Shown here: positions 45,946 through 54,183 of the stretch, piece by piece
Numbering within the stretch: position 1 is the stretch's first letter
Layout of the letters: each line of letters begins with the position of its first letter
DNA from: CAZOJJ01 sp964580105
Lineage (GTDB): Bacteria; Bacteroidota; Rhodothermia; Rhodothermales; Rubricoccaceae
Reading direction: 5' to 3'
DNA length: 64,000 nt
NCBI GenBank assembly: GCA_964580105.1
Contig: CAZOJJ010000012.1
Location: 4,256-68,255 of the forward strand
Program-made: the position numbers and the translations under genes
Notes under the pieces: model-generated
Databases searched by the model: none
Seen by the model: only the letters and a program-made list of their open reading frames with translations
What the model was told of the DNA's origin: nothing

Positions 45946-48635
45946 TTGCCTCCTCTCCCCATCGACGACGCGCTCCCGGCGCTGCGCCGGGCGCTGCGCG
46001 ACGGCACCGGCGCCGTGCTCCAGGCTCCGCCCGGTGCGGGCAAAACGACGCGCGTTCCGCCGGCGCTGCTCGACGAGCCCTGGCTCGCAGGGCGGCGGAT
46101 CGTCATGCTGGAACCCCGTCGGCTCGCCGCCCGCGCCGCCGCCCGCCGCATGGCCGCCGCGCTGGGCGAGCGCGTCGGCGAGACGGTCGGGTACCGGGTG
46201 CGGCTGGACACGCGCGTGAGCGCCCGCACGCGCATCGAGGTCGTCACCGAGGGCGTGCTGACGCGGAGGCTTCACGCCGACCCCGCGCTCGACGGCGTCG
46301 GCCTCGTCGTCTTCGACGAGTTCCACGAGCGCTCCCTCCCGGCCGACCTCGGCCTCGCGCTCACGCTCCAGAGCCGCGCCCTCCTCCGCCCCGACCTCCG
46401 AATCCTCGTCATGAGCGCCACGCTCGACGGCGCGCCCGTCGCCCGTCTCCTCGGCGAGAGCACACCCGTCGTCACGAGCGAGGGCCGCCAGTTTCCCGTC
46501 GAGACGCGCTACCTCGACCGCCCGCTCGAAGGACGTCGGATGGAAGACGACGTGGCGGGGATGGTCCGCCGCGCCCTCGCCGAGACCGAGGCGGGCGGCC
46601 TTCTCGTCTTTCTGCCGGGAGCGGGCGAGATCCGGCGCGTACAGGAGCGGCTGGAAGAGCGTGGCCTGCCCGGCGGCGTGTTCGTCGCACCGCTCTACGG
46701 CACGCTCCCGGCCGAGGCGCAGGACCGGGCCGTCGAGCCCGCCCCGGCCGGGCAGCGCAAGGTCGTGCTGGCGACCGACATCGCCGAGACGAGCCTGACG
46801 CTGGAGGGCGTCCGCGTCGTCGTGGACGCCGGGTGGGCGCGGACGCCGCGCTTCGACCCGCGCAGCGGGATGACCCGCCTCGCGACCGTCCGCGTCTCGC
46901 GCGCCTCGGCCGACCAGCGCCGGGGCCGCGCCGGCCGCACCGCGCCGGGCGTGTGCTACCGGCTCTGGACGCGCGCCGAGGACGCCGCCCTCGTCCCCTT
47001 CACGCCGCCCGAGATCCTCCACGCCGACCTCGCGCCGCTCGCCCTCGACCTCGCGGCCTGGGGCGCCGAACCCGACGAACTCGCCTGGCTCGACCCTCCG
47101 CCCGAGGGCGCCTATGCCCAGGCCCGTGCCCTCCTCTGCGAGCTCGACGCGCTCGACCGCGACGGAAGGCTCACGGACCACGGCCGCGCCCTCGCCGACC
47201 TCGCCCTCCACCCGCGCCTCGCCCACCTCCTCCTCCGCGCCCGGCCCCTCGGCCTCGGCGACCTCGCGGCCGACCTCGCCGCCCTCCTCTCCGAACGCGA
47301 CCCACTCCGCGCCGAGGGCCGCCCGGCCGACGTGGACCTCCGCCTCCGCCTGGAAATCGTCCGATTCCCACAGGAAGCCCTCCGCGCGGACGACCTCCGC
47401 GCGGACGACCTCCGCCACTTCCGGGGCCTGAGCGTGGATCGCGGCGCGCTGCTCCGCATCCGACGGGAAGCGCGGCACTGGCGCTCCCGGTTGAGCGAGG
47501 ATGGAGGAGAGAAGCGTGCCTCCTCTCCTGAACACGCCGGCCTCCTCCTGGCCCTCGCCTACCCGGACCGGATCGCCCAGCGGCGCGAGGGGCAGCCCGG
47601 CTCCCTCCGCCTCCGCAACGGCCGCAGCGCTCGGCTGCCCGAGCACGACCCGCTCTCCGACGAGCCCTTCCTCGCCGTCGCCGACCTCGACGCGCGGGCG
47701 GGCGAGGCGCGCGTGTTCCTCGCGGCGCCCATCACACGCGAGGAGATCGAGGCGCACTTCGCCGGACAGATCGAGCGCGAGGAGGTCGTCGCGTGGGACG
47801 CCGAGGCGGGGGCGGTGCGCGCACGGCGCGTCGAGCGGCTGGGGGCGCTCCGGCTCCGCGAGGCGCCGCTGCCGAACCCCGACCCCGACGCCGTCGCGGC
47901 GGCGCTGGTGGAAGGGATTCGGCAGAGCGAAGGACGCCTGCTGCCGTGGACGAAGGCGGCGCGGGGCGCCCAGGCGCGCGTCGGCTTCCTCCGCCACCAC
48001 CTCGGCGACGCCTGGCCCGACCTCTCCGACGCCACGCTGCTCGATTCCCTCGACGACTGGCTCCGCCCCTACCTCGCCGGGATGAAGTCGGCCGCCGACC
48101 TCGCCCGCCTCGACCTTGCGGCGGCCCTGCTCGACCGGATCGAGTGGCCCCAGCGCGCCGCGCTCGACCGCCTCGCGCCGACGCACCTCGTCGTCCCCAG
48201 CGGCTCGGCCCGCCCGCTCGACTACGGCGATCCGGCCGCGCCCGTCCTGGCCGTGCGCCTCCAGGAGGTCTTTGGGCTGACCGAGACGCCCCGCCTCGCC
48301 GACGGGCGCGTGCCGGTCACGATGCACCTGCTCTCCCCCGCCGGACGGCCCGCGCAGGTGACGCAGGACCTCGCCTCGTTCTGGCGCGAGGGGTACTTCG
48401 ACGTGCGGAAAGACCTGCGCGGGCGCTACCCCAAGCACCACTGGCCGGAGAACCCGCTGGACGCCGAGCCGACGGCCCGCGCGAAGCGCCGAGCCNNNNN
48501 NNNNNNNNNNNNNNNNNNNNNNNNNNNNNNNNNNNNNNNNNNNNNNNNNNNNNNNNNNNNNNNNNNNNNNNNNNNNNNNNNNNNNNNNNNNNNNNCGCCG
48601 AGCCGACGGCCCGCGCGAAGCGCCGAGCCCCCTGA
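45946..48635 (+). CDS. hrpB: ATP-dependent helicase HrpB (3' end interrupted by an assembly gap)
   Basis: DEAH-box RNA helicase of the HrpB family. Motifs: QAPPGAGKTTRVP (Walker A), VVFDEFHERS (DEFH, motif II), VMSATLDGAPV (motif III), VLATDIAETSLTLEGV (motif V) and RRGRAGRTAPG (motif VI). The HrpB C-terminal domain follows, with LVVPSGSARPLDY and RYPKHHWPENPLDAEPTARAKRRA. The start is uncertain: no ATG is in frame before LPPLPIDDALPAL, and the TTG at 45946 is the best candidate. A 100-N gap at 48496-48595 lies within the final repeat; the last codons before TGA at 48633-48635 (AEPTARAKRRAP) repeat those before the gap. The coding frame on the two sides differs by the placeholder length. A 2 x 15-bp in-frame repeat (RADDL RADDL) lies near 47387. 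Confidence 0.93.
48462..48629. repeat. direct/tandem repeat at the 3' end of hrpB, interrupted by an assembly gap
   Basis: The 34 nt at 48462-48495 recur exactly at 48596-48629 on the other side of the gap. They end 4 bp before the TGA, and internal structure fits a unit of about 25 bp (CGCCGAGCC repeated at its ends). The reading phase of both copies is the same, so the missing piece should be a multiple of three once placed. Confidence 0.9.
48496..48595. other. assembly gap (100 N placeholder)
   Basis: Exactly 100 N within the hrpB 3' repeat. Its length breaks the reading frame, so it is a placeholder rather than a measured distance. Confidence 1.
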
Positions 48636-48689
48636 GGCGCCGGCCGTGAGGATGGGAGTTGCTTCCGCCTTTCTACCTGCCCCCTGCTC

Positions 48690-49673
48690 ATGCGTGCCCT
48701 CCGCTACCACACCTTCGGCCCGCCCGCCGAGGTCCTCCGCCTCGACGACGTACCCGCCCCCCAGCCCGGCCCCGGCGAGGTCCGCGTCCGCCTCACGCAC
48801 CGGACGATCAACCCGGCCGACCTGGTCACCATCCGGGGTCGCTACGGCAGCCGCCCCGGTCTCCCCGCCGTCGGCGGCAACGAGGGCGTAGGCGTGGTGG
48901 ACGCCCTCGGCGACGGAGCCGTCGGGCTGGAGATCGGGCAGCGCGTCGTGCCGCTGGGCGCGGGACCGACGTGGCAGGAGTACCTGATCGCGCCGCCCGA
49001 GGCGCTGCTGCCGATGCCCGACGGCGTCTCGGACGAGGCGGCCGCGCAGTTCTACGTCAACCCCCTCACGGCCTGGCTGCTGCTCGAACGGGTGCCGGGC
49101 CTCACGGAAGGCGACCTCGTCGTCCAGACGGCCGGGGCCTCCGCCGTCGCGCGGTGCGTGACGCAGCTGGCCGTCCGGCGCGGCCTCCGCGTCGTCTCGC
49201 TCGTCCGCTCCGGCACGAACGCCGGCCGGCTCCGCGCACTCGGAACGGACGTGCTGGTGACCGACGGCACCGAGGCAGACGCGGCAGAGCGGCTCCGCAA
49301 CCTCGTCGGCCCCGACGGCGCCGCGGCCGGGTTCGACGCCGTGATGGGCGAGGCGGGCGCGCTCGTGCTGGGTGCGCTCCGCGACGGCGGTACGCACGCC
49401 GTCTACGGCGGCCTCAGCGGGAGGCCTCTGCCCGTGGACGCCGCCGCGCTCATCTACCGGGGCGTGACGGTGCGTGGCCTGTGGCGCACGCGCTGGGCGG
49501 AGACGGCCCCCCCGGCGGAGGTCCGCCGTGCCGTGTCCGACCTGGCCCGACTCGCCGCCGAGGGCGGGCTGGACCTCCCGGTAGAGGCGGCGTACGACCT
49601 CGCCGACTACGCCGCGGCCGTCGCGCACGCGGCGCCGTCGGGCCGATGGGGCAAGGTGCTGCTGACCGGCTGA
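48690..49673 (+). CDS. Zinc-free medium-chain dehydrogenase/reductase, enoyl-thioester-reductase-like
   Basis: A 327-residue NAD(P)H-dependent reductase of the MDR superfamily, close in motif to the mitochondrial trans-2-enoyl-CoA reductase (MECR/ETR) group: INPADLVTIRGRYGSRPGLPAVGGNEGVGVV is their signature. No catalytic zinc cysteines are seen. The Rossmann region has GDLVVQTAGASAVARCVTQLAV. The substrate could be enoyl-CoA/ACP or a quinone; context does not decide. The ATG at 48690 starts MRALRYHTFGPPAEVL. It lies 54 bp after hrpB and converges on the M24 peptidase gene with 3 bp between stops. Confidence 0.88.
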   Translation: MRALRYHTFGPPAEVLRLDDVPAPQPGPGEVRVRLTHRTINPADLVTIRGRYGSRPGLPAVGGNEGVGVVDALGDGAVGLEIGQRVVPLGAGPTWQEYLIAPPEALLPMPDGVSDEAAAQFYVNPLTAWLLLERVPGLTEGDLVVQTAGASAVARCVTQLAVRRGLRVVSLVRSGTNAGRLRALGTDVLVTDGTEADAAERLRNLVGPDGAAAGFDAVMGEAGALVLGALRDGGTHAVYGGLSGRPLPVDAAALIYRGVTVRGLWRTRWAETAPPAEVRRAVSDLARLAAEGGLDLPVEAAYDLADYAAAVAHAAPSGRWGKVLLTG

Positions 49674-49676
49674 GCG

Positions 49677-51068
49677 TCAGGCCCCGGCCTGCACCTCCGC
49701 CTCGACGGCCTCGACGGTCTTGGGGATGCCGGGCCCGAGGACGCGGTGCCCGTCCTCCGTGATCGCCACGTCGTCCTCGATGCGAACGCCGCCAAGGCCG
49801 CGCCAGCCGTCGAGCGCGGCGTAGTCGATGAAGGCGGCGTGCCGGCCCTCGGCCTGCCAGCGGTCGATCAGCGGGTCGATGAAGTAGACGCCGGGCTCGA
49901 CGGTCATCACGTAGCCCGGCCGCAGCGGGCGCGCGAAGCGGAGGGCGGACGTGCCGAACTGGGTCGAGCGCGTGAAGCCCTCGCCGTAGCCGACGCGGTC
50001 CTCACCGAGCCCCTCCAGGTCGTGCACGTCGAGGCCGAGGGCGTGACCGAGCCCGTGCGGCATGAACAGCGCGTGCGCCCCGGCCGCGACGGCCTCGTCC
50101 ACGTCGCCCTTCATCAACCCGAGCCCCTTCAGCCCTTCCGCGACCTTTCGCACGGCGAGCATGTGGACGTCCCGGAACGGCACGCCCGGCGCGCACGCTT
50201 CGATGGCCGCCGTCTGCGCACCGAGGACGACCTCGTAGACGGCACGCTGCCGTTCCGAAAACCGACCGCCGACGGGGCTCGTGCGCGTGATGTCGGACGC
50301 GTAGCCGCTGGCGGTGTGGGCGCCCGCGTCGTGCAGGAGGAGGTCGCCCTCTTTCAGCACGGTGCCCGTCGCGTGGTTGTGGAGCACCTCGCCGCGCACC
50401 GAGACGATGGCGGGGAAGCTGAAGTGGCCGCCGGCGGCGTGTGCGATCTCCTCCATCGCCGCCGCGATCTCCCGCTCGGTGCGGCCCGGGTGGGCCATCC
50501 GCATGGCCGTCCGGTGCATCCGGTCGGCGAGAGCGACGGCCTCGTCCATCGCTGCCAGCTCGTCGTCGGACTTGACGAGGCGCTGGGCCACGACGGCGTC
50601 CATCAGCACCTCGGAAGGCCGGATGGCGTCGGGCGCCTGCCCCAGGAGGGCGGCCAACCGGAGCGTCGTATCGCCCCGGTACGGCGGGAGGACGTGCACG
50701 GCCCGGCCCGCCTCGCGGGCCCGGCGGACGGCCTCGGCCAGCGCGTCCGTCGGCGCCGTCTCGGTGATGCCCACGGACGCCGCGCGGTCGGCCAGCGCCT
50801 CCAGCGGGCCTTCCCAGATCACGTCGTCGAGCGAGGGGTCGCGGCCGTAGAGGACGGCTTCGCCCGTGTCGGCGTCGAGGGTGAGGGCGAGGGCGGGAGC
50901 GTCGAGGCCGGCGTAGTAACGGAAGGCGCCGTCCTGGTGGTGAAAGGGGAACGCGTTGGCCGGGTAGTTCATCGGCACGAGGTCGTTGCCGAGGAAGACG
51001 ATGAGGCCGGAGGGGACGACCTCGGTGAGGGCGCGGCGACGGTCGGCGTAGGTGGTGGCGTTGAACAT
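49677..51068 (-). CDS. M24B aminopeptidase P (Xaa-Pro aminopeptidase)
   Basis: Dimetal peptidase releasing N-terminal residues next to proline. The 463 residues include the N-terminal creatinase-like domain (about 1-165) and the pita-bread catalytic domain with LLLHDAGAHTASGYASDITRTSPVGG (two metal Asp), LFMPHGLGHALGLDVHD (metal His), VMTVEPGVYFIDP (Glu) and GGVRIEDDVAITEDGHRVL (Glu). The ATG at 51068 (MFNATTYADRRRAL) fits the family start better than an upstream one. It has no signal peptide, so it should be cytoplasmic. Its upstream neighbour is the FAD oxidoreductase, 72 bp away on the same strand. Confidence 0.95.
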   Translation of the reverse strand: MFNATTYADRRRALTEVVPSGLIVFLGNDLVPMNYPANAFPFHHQDGAFRYYAGLDAPALALTLDADTGEAVLYGRDPSLDDVIWEGPLEALADRAASVGITETAPTDALAEAVRRAREAGRAVHVLPPYRGDTTLRLAALLGQAPDAIRPSEVLMDAVVAQRLVKSDDELAAMDEAVALADRMHRTAMRMAHPGRTEREIAAAMEEIAHAAGGHFSFPAIVSVRGEVLHNHATGTVLKEGDLLLHDAGAHTASGYASDITRTSPVGGRFSERQRAVYEVVLGAQTAAIEACAPGVPFRDVHMLAVRKVAEGLKGLGLMKGDVDEAVAAGAHALFMPHGLGHALGLDVHDLEGLGEDRVGYGEGFTRSTQFGTSALRFARPLRPGYVMTVEPGVYFIDPLIDRWQAEGRHAAFIDYAALDGWRGLGGVRIEDDVAITEDGHRVLGPGIPKTVEAVEAEVQAGA

Positions 51069-51140
51069 CAGACCTGGACGGGCAGAACGCGAGGAGGAAA
51101 CAGCCGAAAGGTAGCCCCTCTCACAAGGGCCTAGCACGCA

Positions 51141-54116
51141 TCAAGCAGGCGCCTGTCCACGCGATGGACGCAACGCCTCGGCCAGCACGACGGCCGGGTG
51201 CCGAGCCGCCACGCCCGTCACGTCGTGGATCTGGTGGCGGCAGCTCGTCCCCGAGGCGGCCACGGCCGCCGTGGGCGCAGCGCGGACGGCGGGGGCGAGG
51301 CGGTCCTCGGCCATCTGGAGCGAGAGCCGGTGGTGCTCGGCCTCGTAGCCGAACGCGCCGGCCATCCCGCAGCACCCCGCATCGGTCTCCGCGAAGGTGA
51401 ACCCCGCCGCCTCGAAGACCGCCCGGCTCGGCCCCATCGCCGAGAGCGCCTTCTGGTGGCAATGGCCGTGAACGAGCACGTCGCGCGTCCCGCCCGCCTC
51501 GGGCGCAAAGTCGAGCGCGGCGAGGCGGTCGGCGTGGGCGGCGGCCCACTCCTCGAACGTCACCGCCTGGCGGGCGAGCGCGGCGGCGCGCGGATCGCCC
51601 GCCGGGAGCAGACGCGGCAGCTCGTCGCGGAAGGTGAGCAGGCAGCTCGGCTCCAGGCCGACGACGGGTAGCCCTGCCTCGGCGTACGGCGCGTAGGTGT
51701 CGGCCAGCCGCTCGGCCAGCCGCCTCGCGTGGCCGAGGAAACCTTTGGAGAGGTACGTCCGCCCGCAGCAGCGGTACGGCGGCACGACGACGGTGAAGCC
51801 CATCGCCTCCATCACGCGGACGGCCGCGCGCGGGATCTCCGGCTCCTGGTACCGCGCGAACGTGTCGGCGAACAGCACGACGGTGGATGATGGATCGCGG
51901 ATGGTGGATGGTGGACGGACCTCCTTCTCCGAGAACGGGTGCCGGGCGAAGGCGGGCATGAGCCGCTCCTCAGCGATGCCGAGGCGGGCGAGGCGGCGAC
52001 GCCCGAAGCGCGAGCGGTTCACCCGGTTGACGAGCGGCGCGAGGCGGCCCGCGACCTTTGGCGCCACGCGCGGCAGGTGCGCGAAGAGGCGCGTCCGCGC
52101 ACTCGGCTGTTCCGCCTTCCACGTCTCCGCCTGCCAGACCGACTTGAGCGCGGCCATGTCCACGCTCGCCGGGCACTCGGCCACACACGCCTTGCACGCC
52201 ACGCACGTGTCCATCGCGGCGGCCACCTCGGGGCCGGTGAGGCGGTCGAGGCCGCCGGTGAGCGCCTCGCGGAGCGCGTTGGCCCGGCCGCGCGTGGAGT
52301 CCTTCTCCTCGCGCGAGGCCATGAACGGCGGGCACATCGTCCCGGCGCCGCGCTTGCGGCAGACGGCCTGCCCGTTGCACGCCTCGACCATCCCGACAAA
52401 CCCGCCGGGGAACGCGATGGGGCTCTCGACCGGATGCGGCCGGTAGGCCGGGTTGAACCGGAGGTGGTCGGTGACGGCGGGCGTCTCGACGATCTTGCCG
52501 GGGTTGAAGCGGCCGTCGGGGTCGAACGCGCGCTTGGTGGCGACGTAGGCGGCGTAGAGCGGCTCGCCGTAGAACGTCCGCGCCAGCGGCCCGCGCGCCA
52601 GCCCGTCGCCGTGCTCGGAGGCGATGATGCCGCCGTACTCCTTGACGAGCGCGGCCGAGCCCTCGGCGATGCGCCGGTACGCCTCGACGCCCTCGGCTTT
52701 CGTGGTGTCGAGGAAGGGGCGGACGTGGAGGCAGCCCGCCGAGGCGTGCGCGTACATGACGGCCTCGGAGCCGTTTTCGGCGATGACCTCCTCCAGCCGC
52801 GCGATGTAGTCGGGCAGGTGTTCGATGGGCACGGCGGCGTCCTCGATGAGGGCGACGGCCTGGACGGGCAGCCGGGCGCTCATCGCCAGCCCGAGGCCGA
52901 CCTTCCGCACGTCCCACACGTCGCGCATCCGGGCCTCCTCCACGGCCTCGGTCACGACGGCGGCGGGGCCGAGCGCCTTTCGCAGCCGCGCGAGGCCGCC
53001 GCGCACCTCGGCGGCGGAGGCCCCGGCGTACTCCACGATGAGCAGCGCCGCCGGGTCGCCCTGGACGAAGTGCAGCTTGGGCGCGTACTCCGTCACGTCG
53101 CGCGCGCGGCGGAGCGCGATGCGGTCGAACAGCTCGACGGCCGAGGGGTCCGTCTCCAGCAGCGCGGCCACGTTCTCCAGTGCCGCCCGACGGCTCTCGT
53201 AGTGAACGATGCCGAGGGCCGTATGCGCGGGCCTTTCGACGAGCGCCAGCGTGATTTCGGTGGCGAAGGCGAGTGTGCCCTCGGAGCCGCAGAGCAGGTG
53301 CGCGAGGTTGCGCGTGCCGTCCCACGGCCGCCCCGGCCCCCGGTCCACCTCGGGCGCTTCGAGGAGCCGTTCGAGGCGGTAGCCGCCCGCGCGCCGCCAG
53401 TGGCGCGGCGTATCGCGGCGGATGGCTGCCTCGTGGACCTTCACGAGCGCGTCCACGCGGCGGTAGAGTTCGCCCTCCGAACCGCCGGCCTTCGTCTTCG
53501 CCGTCCAGGCCGCCTCATCCAGCGCGTCGAAGCGGACGGGCGTGCCGTCGGGCAGGAGCGCCGAGGCGGAGCGGACGTGGTCCACGACGGAGCCGTAGCG
53601 GATGGAGTGCGTGCCCGTCGCGTTCGTGCCGAGCATGCCGCCGAGCGTGGCGCGGTTGGACGAGGCGGGGTCCGGCCCCACCATCAGGCCGTGCGGCGCC
53701 AGCCGGGCGTTGAGGTCGTCGAGGACGACGCCGGGCTGGACCGTCGCCGTGCGCGCCTCGGGGTCGATGCGGACGACCCGGTCGAGGTGCCGCGTCGTGT
53801 CCACCACGAGCGCGGCACCGACGGCGCTGCCGGCCAGGCTGGAGCCCGCGCCGCGCGCCATGAGCGGGACGCCGAACCGGCCGGCCTCCTCGACGGCCGC
53901 CTGCACGTCGTCCACGTCGGCCGGGATGAGCGCGCCGACGGGCGGGATGCGGTACATCGACGCGTCGGTAGCGTAGAGGGCGCGGTGGAGGGCGTCGAGG
54001 CGGAGGCTGCCGCGCAGACGCGGGCGCAGCGCGGCGGCGAAGTCGGCGAGGCGCTCCCGTTCGACGGGCGGATCGAGGGGCACGAAGGGATGGAGCAGGC
54101 GCGGAGGGTGGGGCAA
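51141..54116 (-). CDS. FAD-linked oxidoreductase with Fe-S/CCG domains (D-lactate/glycolate dehydrogenase-like)
   Basis: A 991-residue fusion: FAD-binding PCMH domain (about 45-260, ALIPADVDDVQAAVEEAGRFGVPLMARGAGSSLAGSAVG), FAD-oxidase C domain (to about 560), a ferredoxin-like region with CRKRGAGTMCPPF, the STRGRANALREAL stretch and CVACKACVAECPASVDM (two [4Fe-4S] sites), and C-terminal CCG domains (YRCCGRTYLSKG, VHGHCHQKALSAMGP, DAGCCGMAGAFGYE). Large single-chain enzymes of this type oxidise D-lactate, glycolate or D-2-hydroxyglutarate and pass electrons to quinone. The substrate is not determined by motifs. The ATG at 54116 is in the natural position before PRLLHPFVPLDP. Confidence 0.9.
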   Translation of the reverse strand: MPHPPRLLHPFVPLDPPVERERLADFAAALRPRLRGSLRLDALHRALYATDASMYRIPPVGALIPADVDDVQAAVEEAGRFGVPLMARGAGSSLAGSAVGAALVVDTTRHLDRVVRIDPEARTATVQPGVVLDDLNARLAPHGLMVGPDPASSNRATLGGMLGTNATGTHSIRYGSVVDHVRSASALLPDGTPVRFDALDEAAWTAKTKAGGSEGELYRRVDALVKVHEAAIRRDTPRHWRRAGGYRLERLLEAPEVDRGPGRPWDGTRNLAHLLCGSEGTLAFATEITLALVERPAHTALGIVHYESRRAALENVAALLETDPSAVELFDRIALRRARDVTEYAPKLHFVQGDPAALLIVEYAGASAAEVRGGLARLRKALGPAAVVTEAVEEARMRDVWDVRKVGLGLAMSARLPVQAVALIEDAAVPIEHLPDYIARLEEVIAENGSEAVMYAHASAGCLHVRPFLDTTKAEGVEAYRRIAEGSAALVKEYGGIIASEHGDGLARGPLARTFYGEPLYAAYVATKRAFDPDGRFNPGKIVETPAVTDHLRFNPAYRPHPVESPIAFPGGFVGMVEACNGQAVCRKRGAGTMCPPFMASREEKDSTRGRANALREALTGGLDRLTGPEVAAAMDTCVACKACVAECPASVDMAALKSVWQAETWKAEQPSARTRLFAHLPRVAPKVAGRLAPLVNRVNRSRFGRRRLARLGIAEERLMPAFARHPFSEKEVRPPSTIRDPSSTVVLFADTFARYQEPEIPRAAVRVMEAMGFTVVVPPYRCCGRTYLSKGFLGHARRLAERLADTYAPYAEAGLPVVGLEPSCLLTFRDELPRLLPAGDPRAAALARQAVTFEEWAAAHADRLAALDFAPEAGGTRDVLVHGHCHQKALSAMGPSRAVFEAAGFTFAETDAGCCGMAGAFGYEAEHHRLSLQMAEDRLAPAVRAAPTAAVAASGTSCRHQIHDVTGVAARHPAVVLAEALRPSRGQAPA

Positions 54117-54124
54117 GAAACGAC

Positions 54125-54157
54125 GCGGGGCCGCCTCCGATCCAGAGACGGCCCCGC
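54125..54157 (-). terminator. hairpin terminator behind the OmpA-like gene
   Basis: Stem GCGGGGCCG (54125-54133) / CGGCCCCGC (54149-54157), 26 bp past the stop. On the minus strand GTCGTTTCTTG follows. It separates the OmpA gene from the FAD oxidoreductase start. Confidence 0.65.
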
Positions 54158-54183
54158 GCAGCCTTCCGCCGAGGCGGAGCGGG

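Noticed and set aside
47387..47416. 2 x 15-bp repeat inside hrpB as another array
   Set aside because: It is in frame within conserved coding sequence (RADDL RADDL) and only two copies, so a chance duplication is enough.
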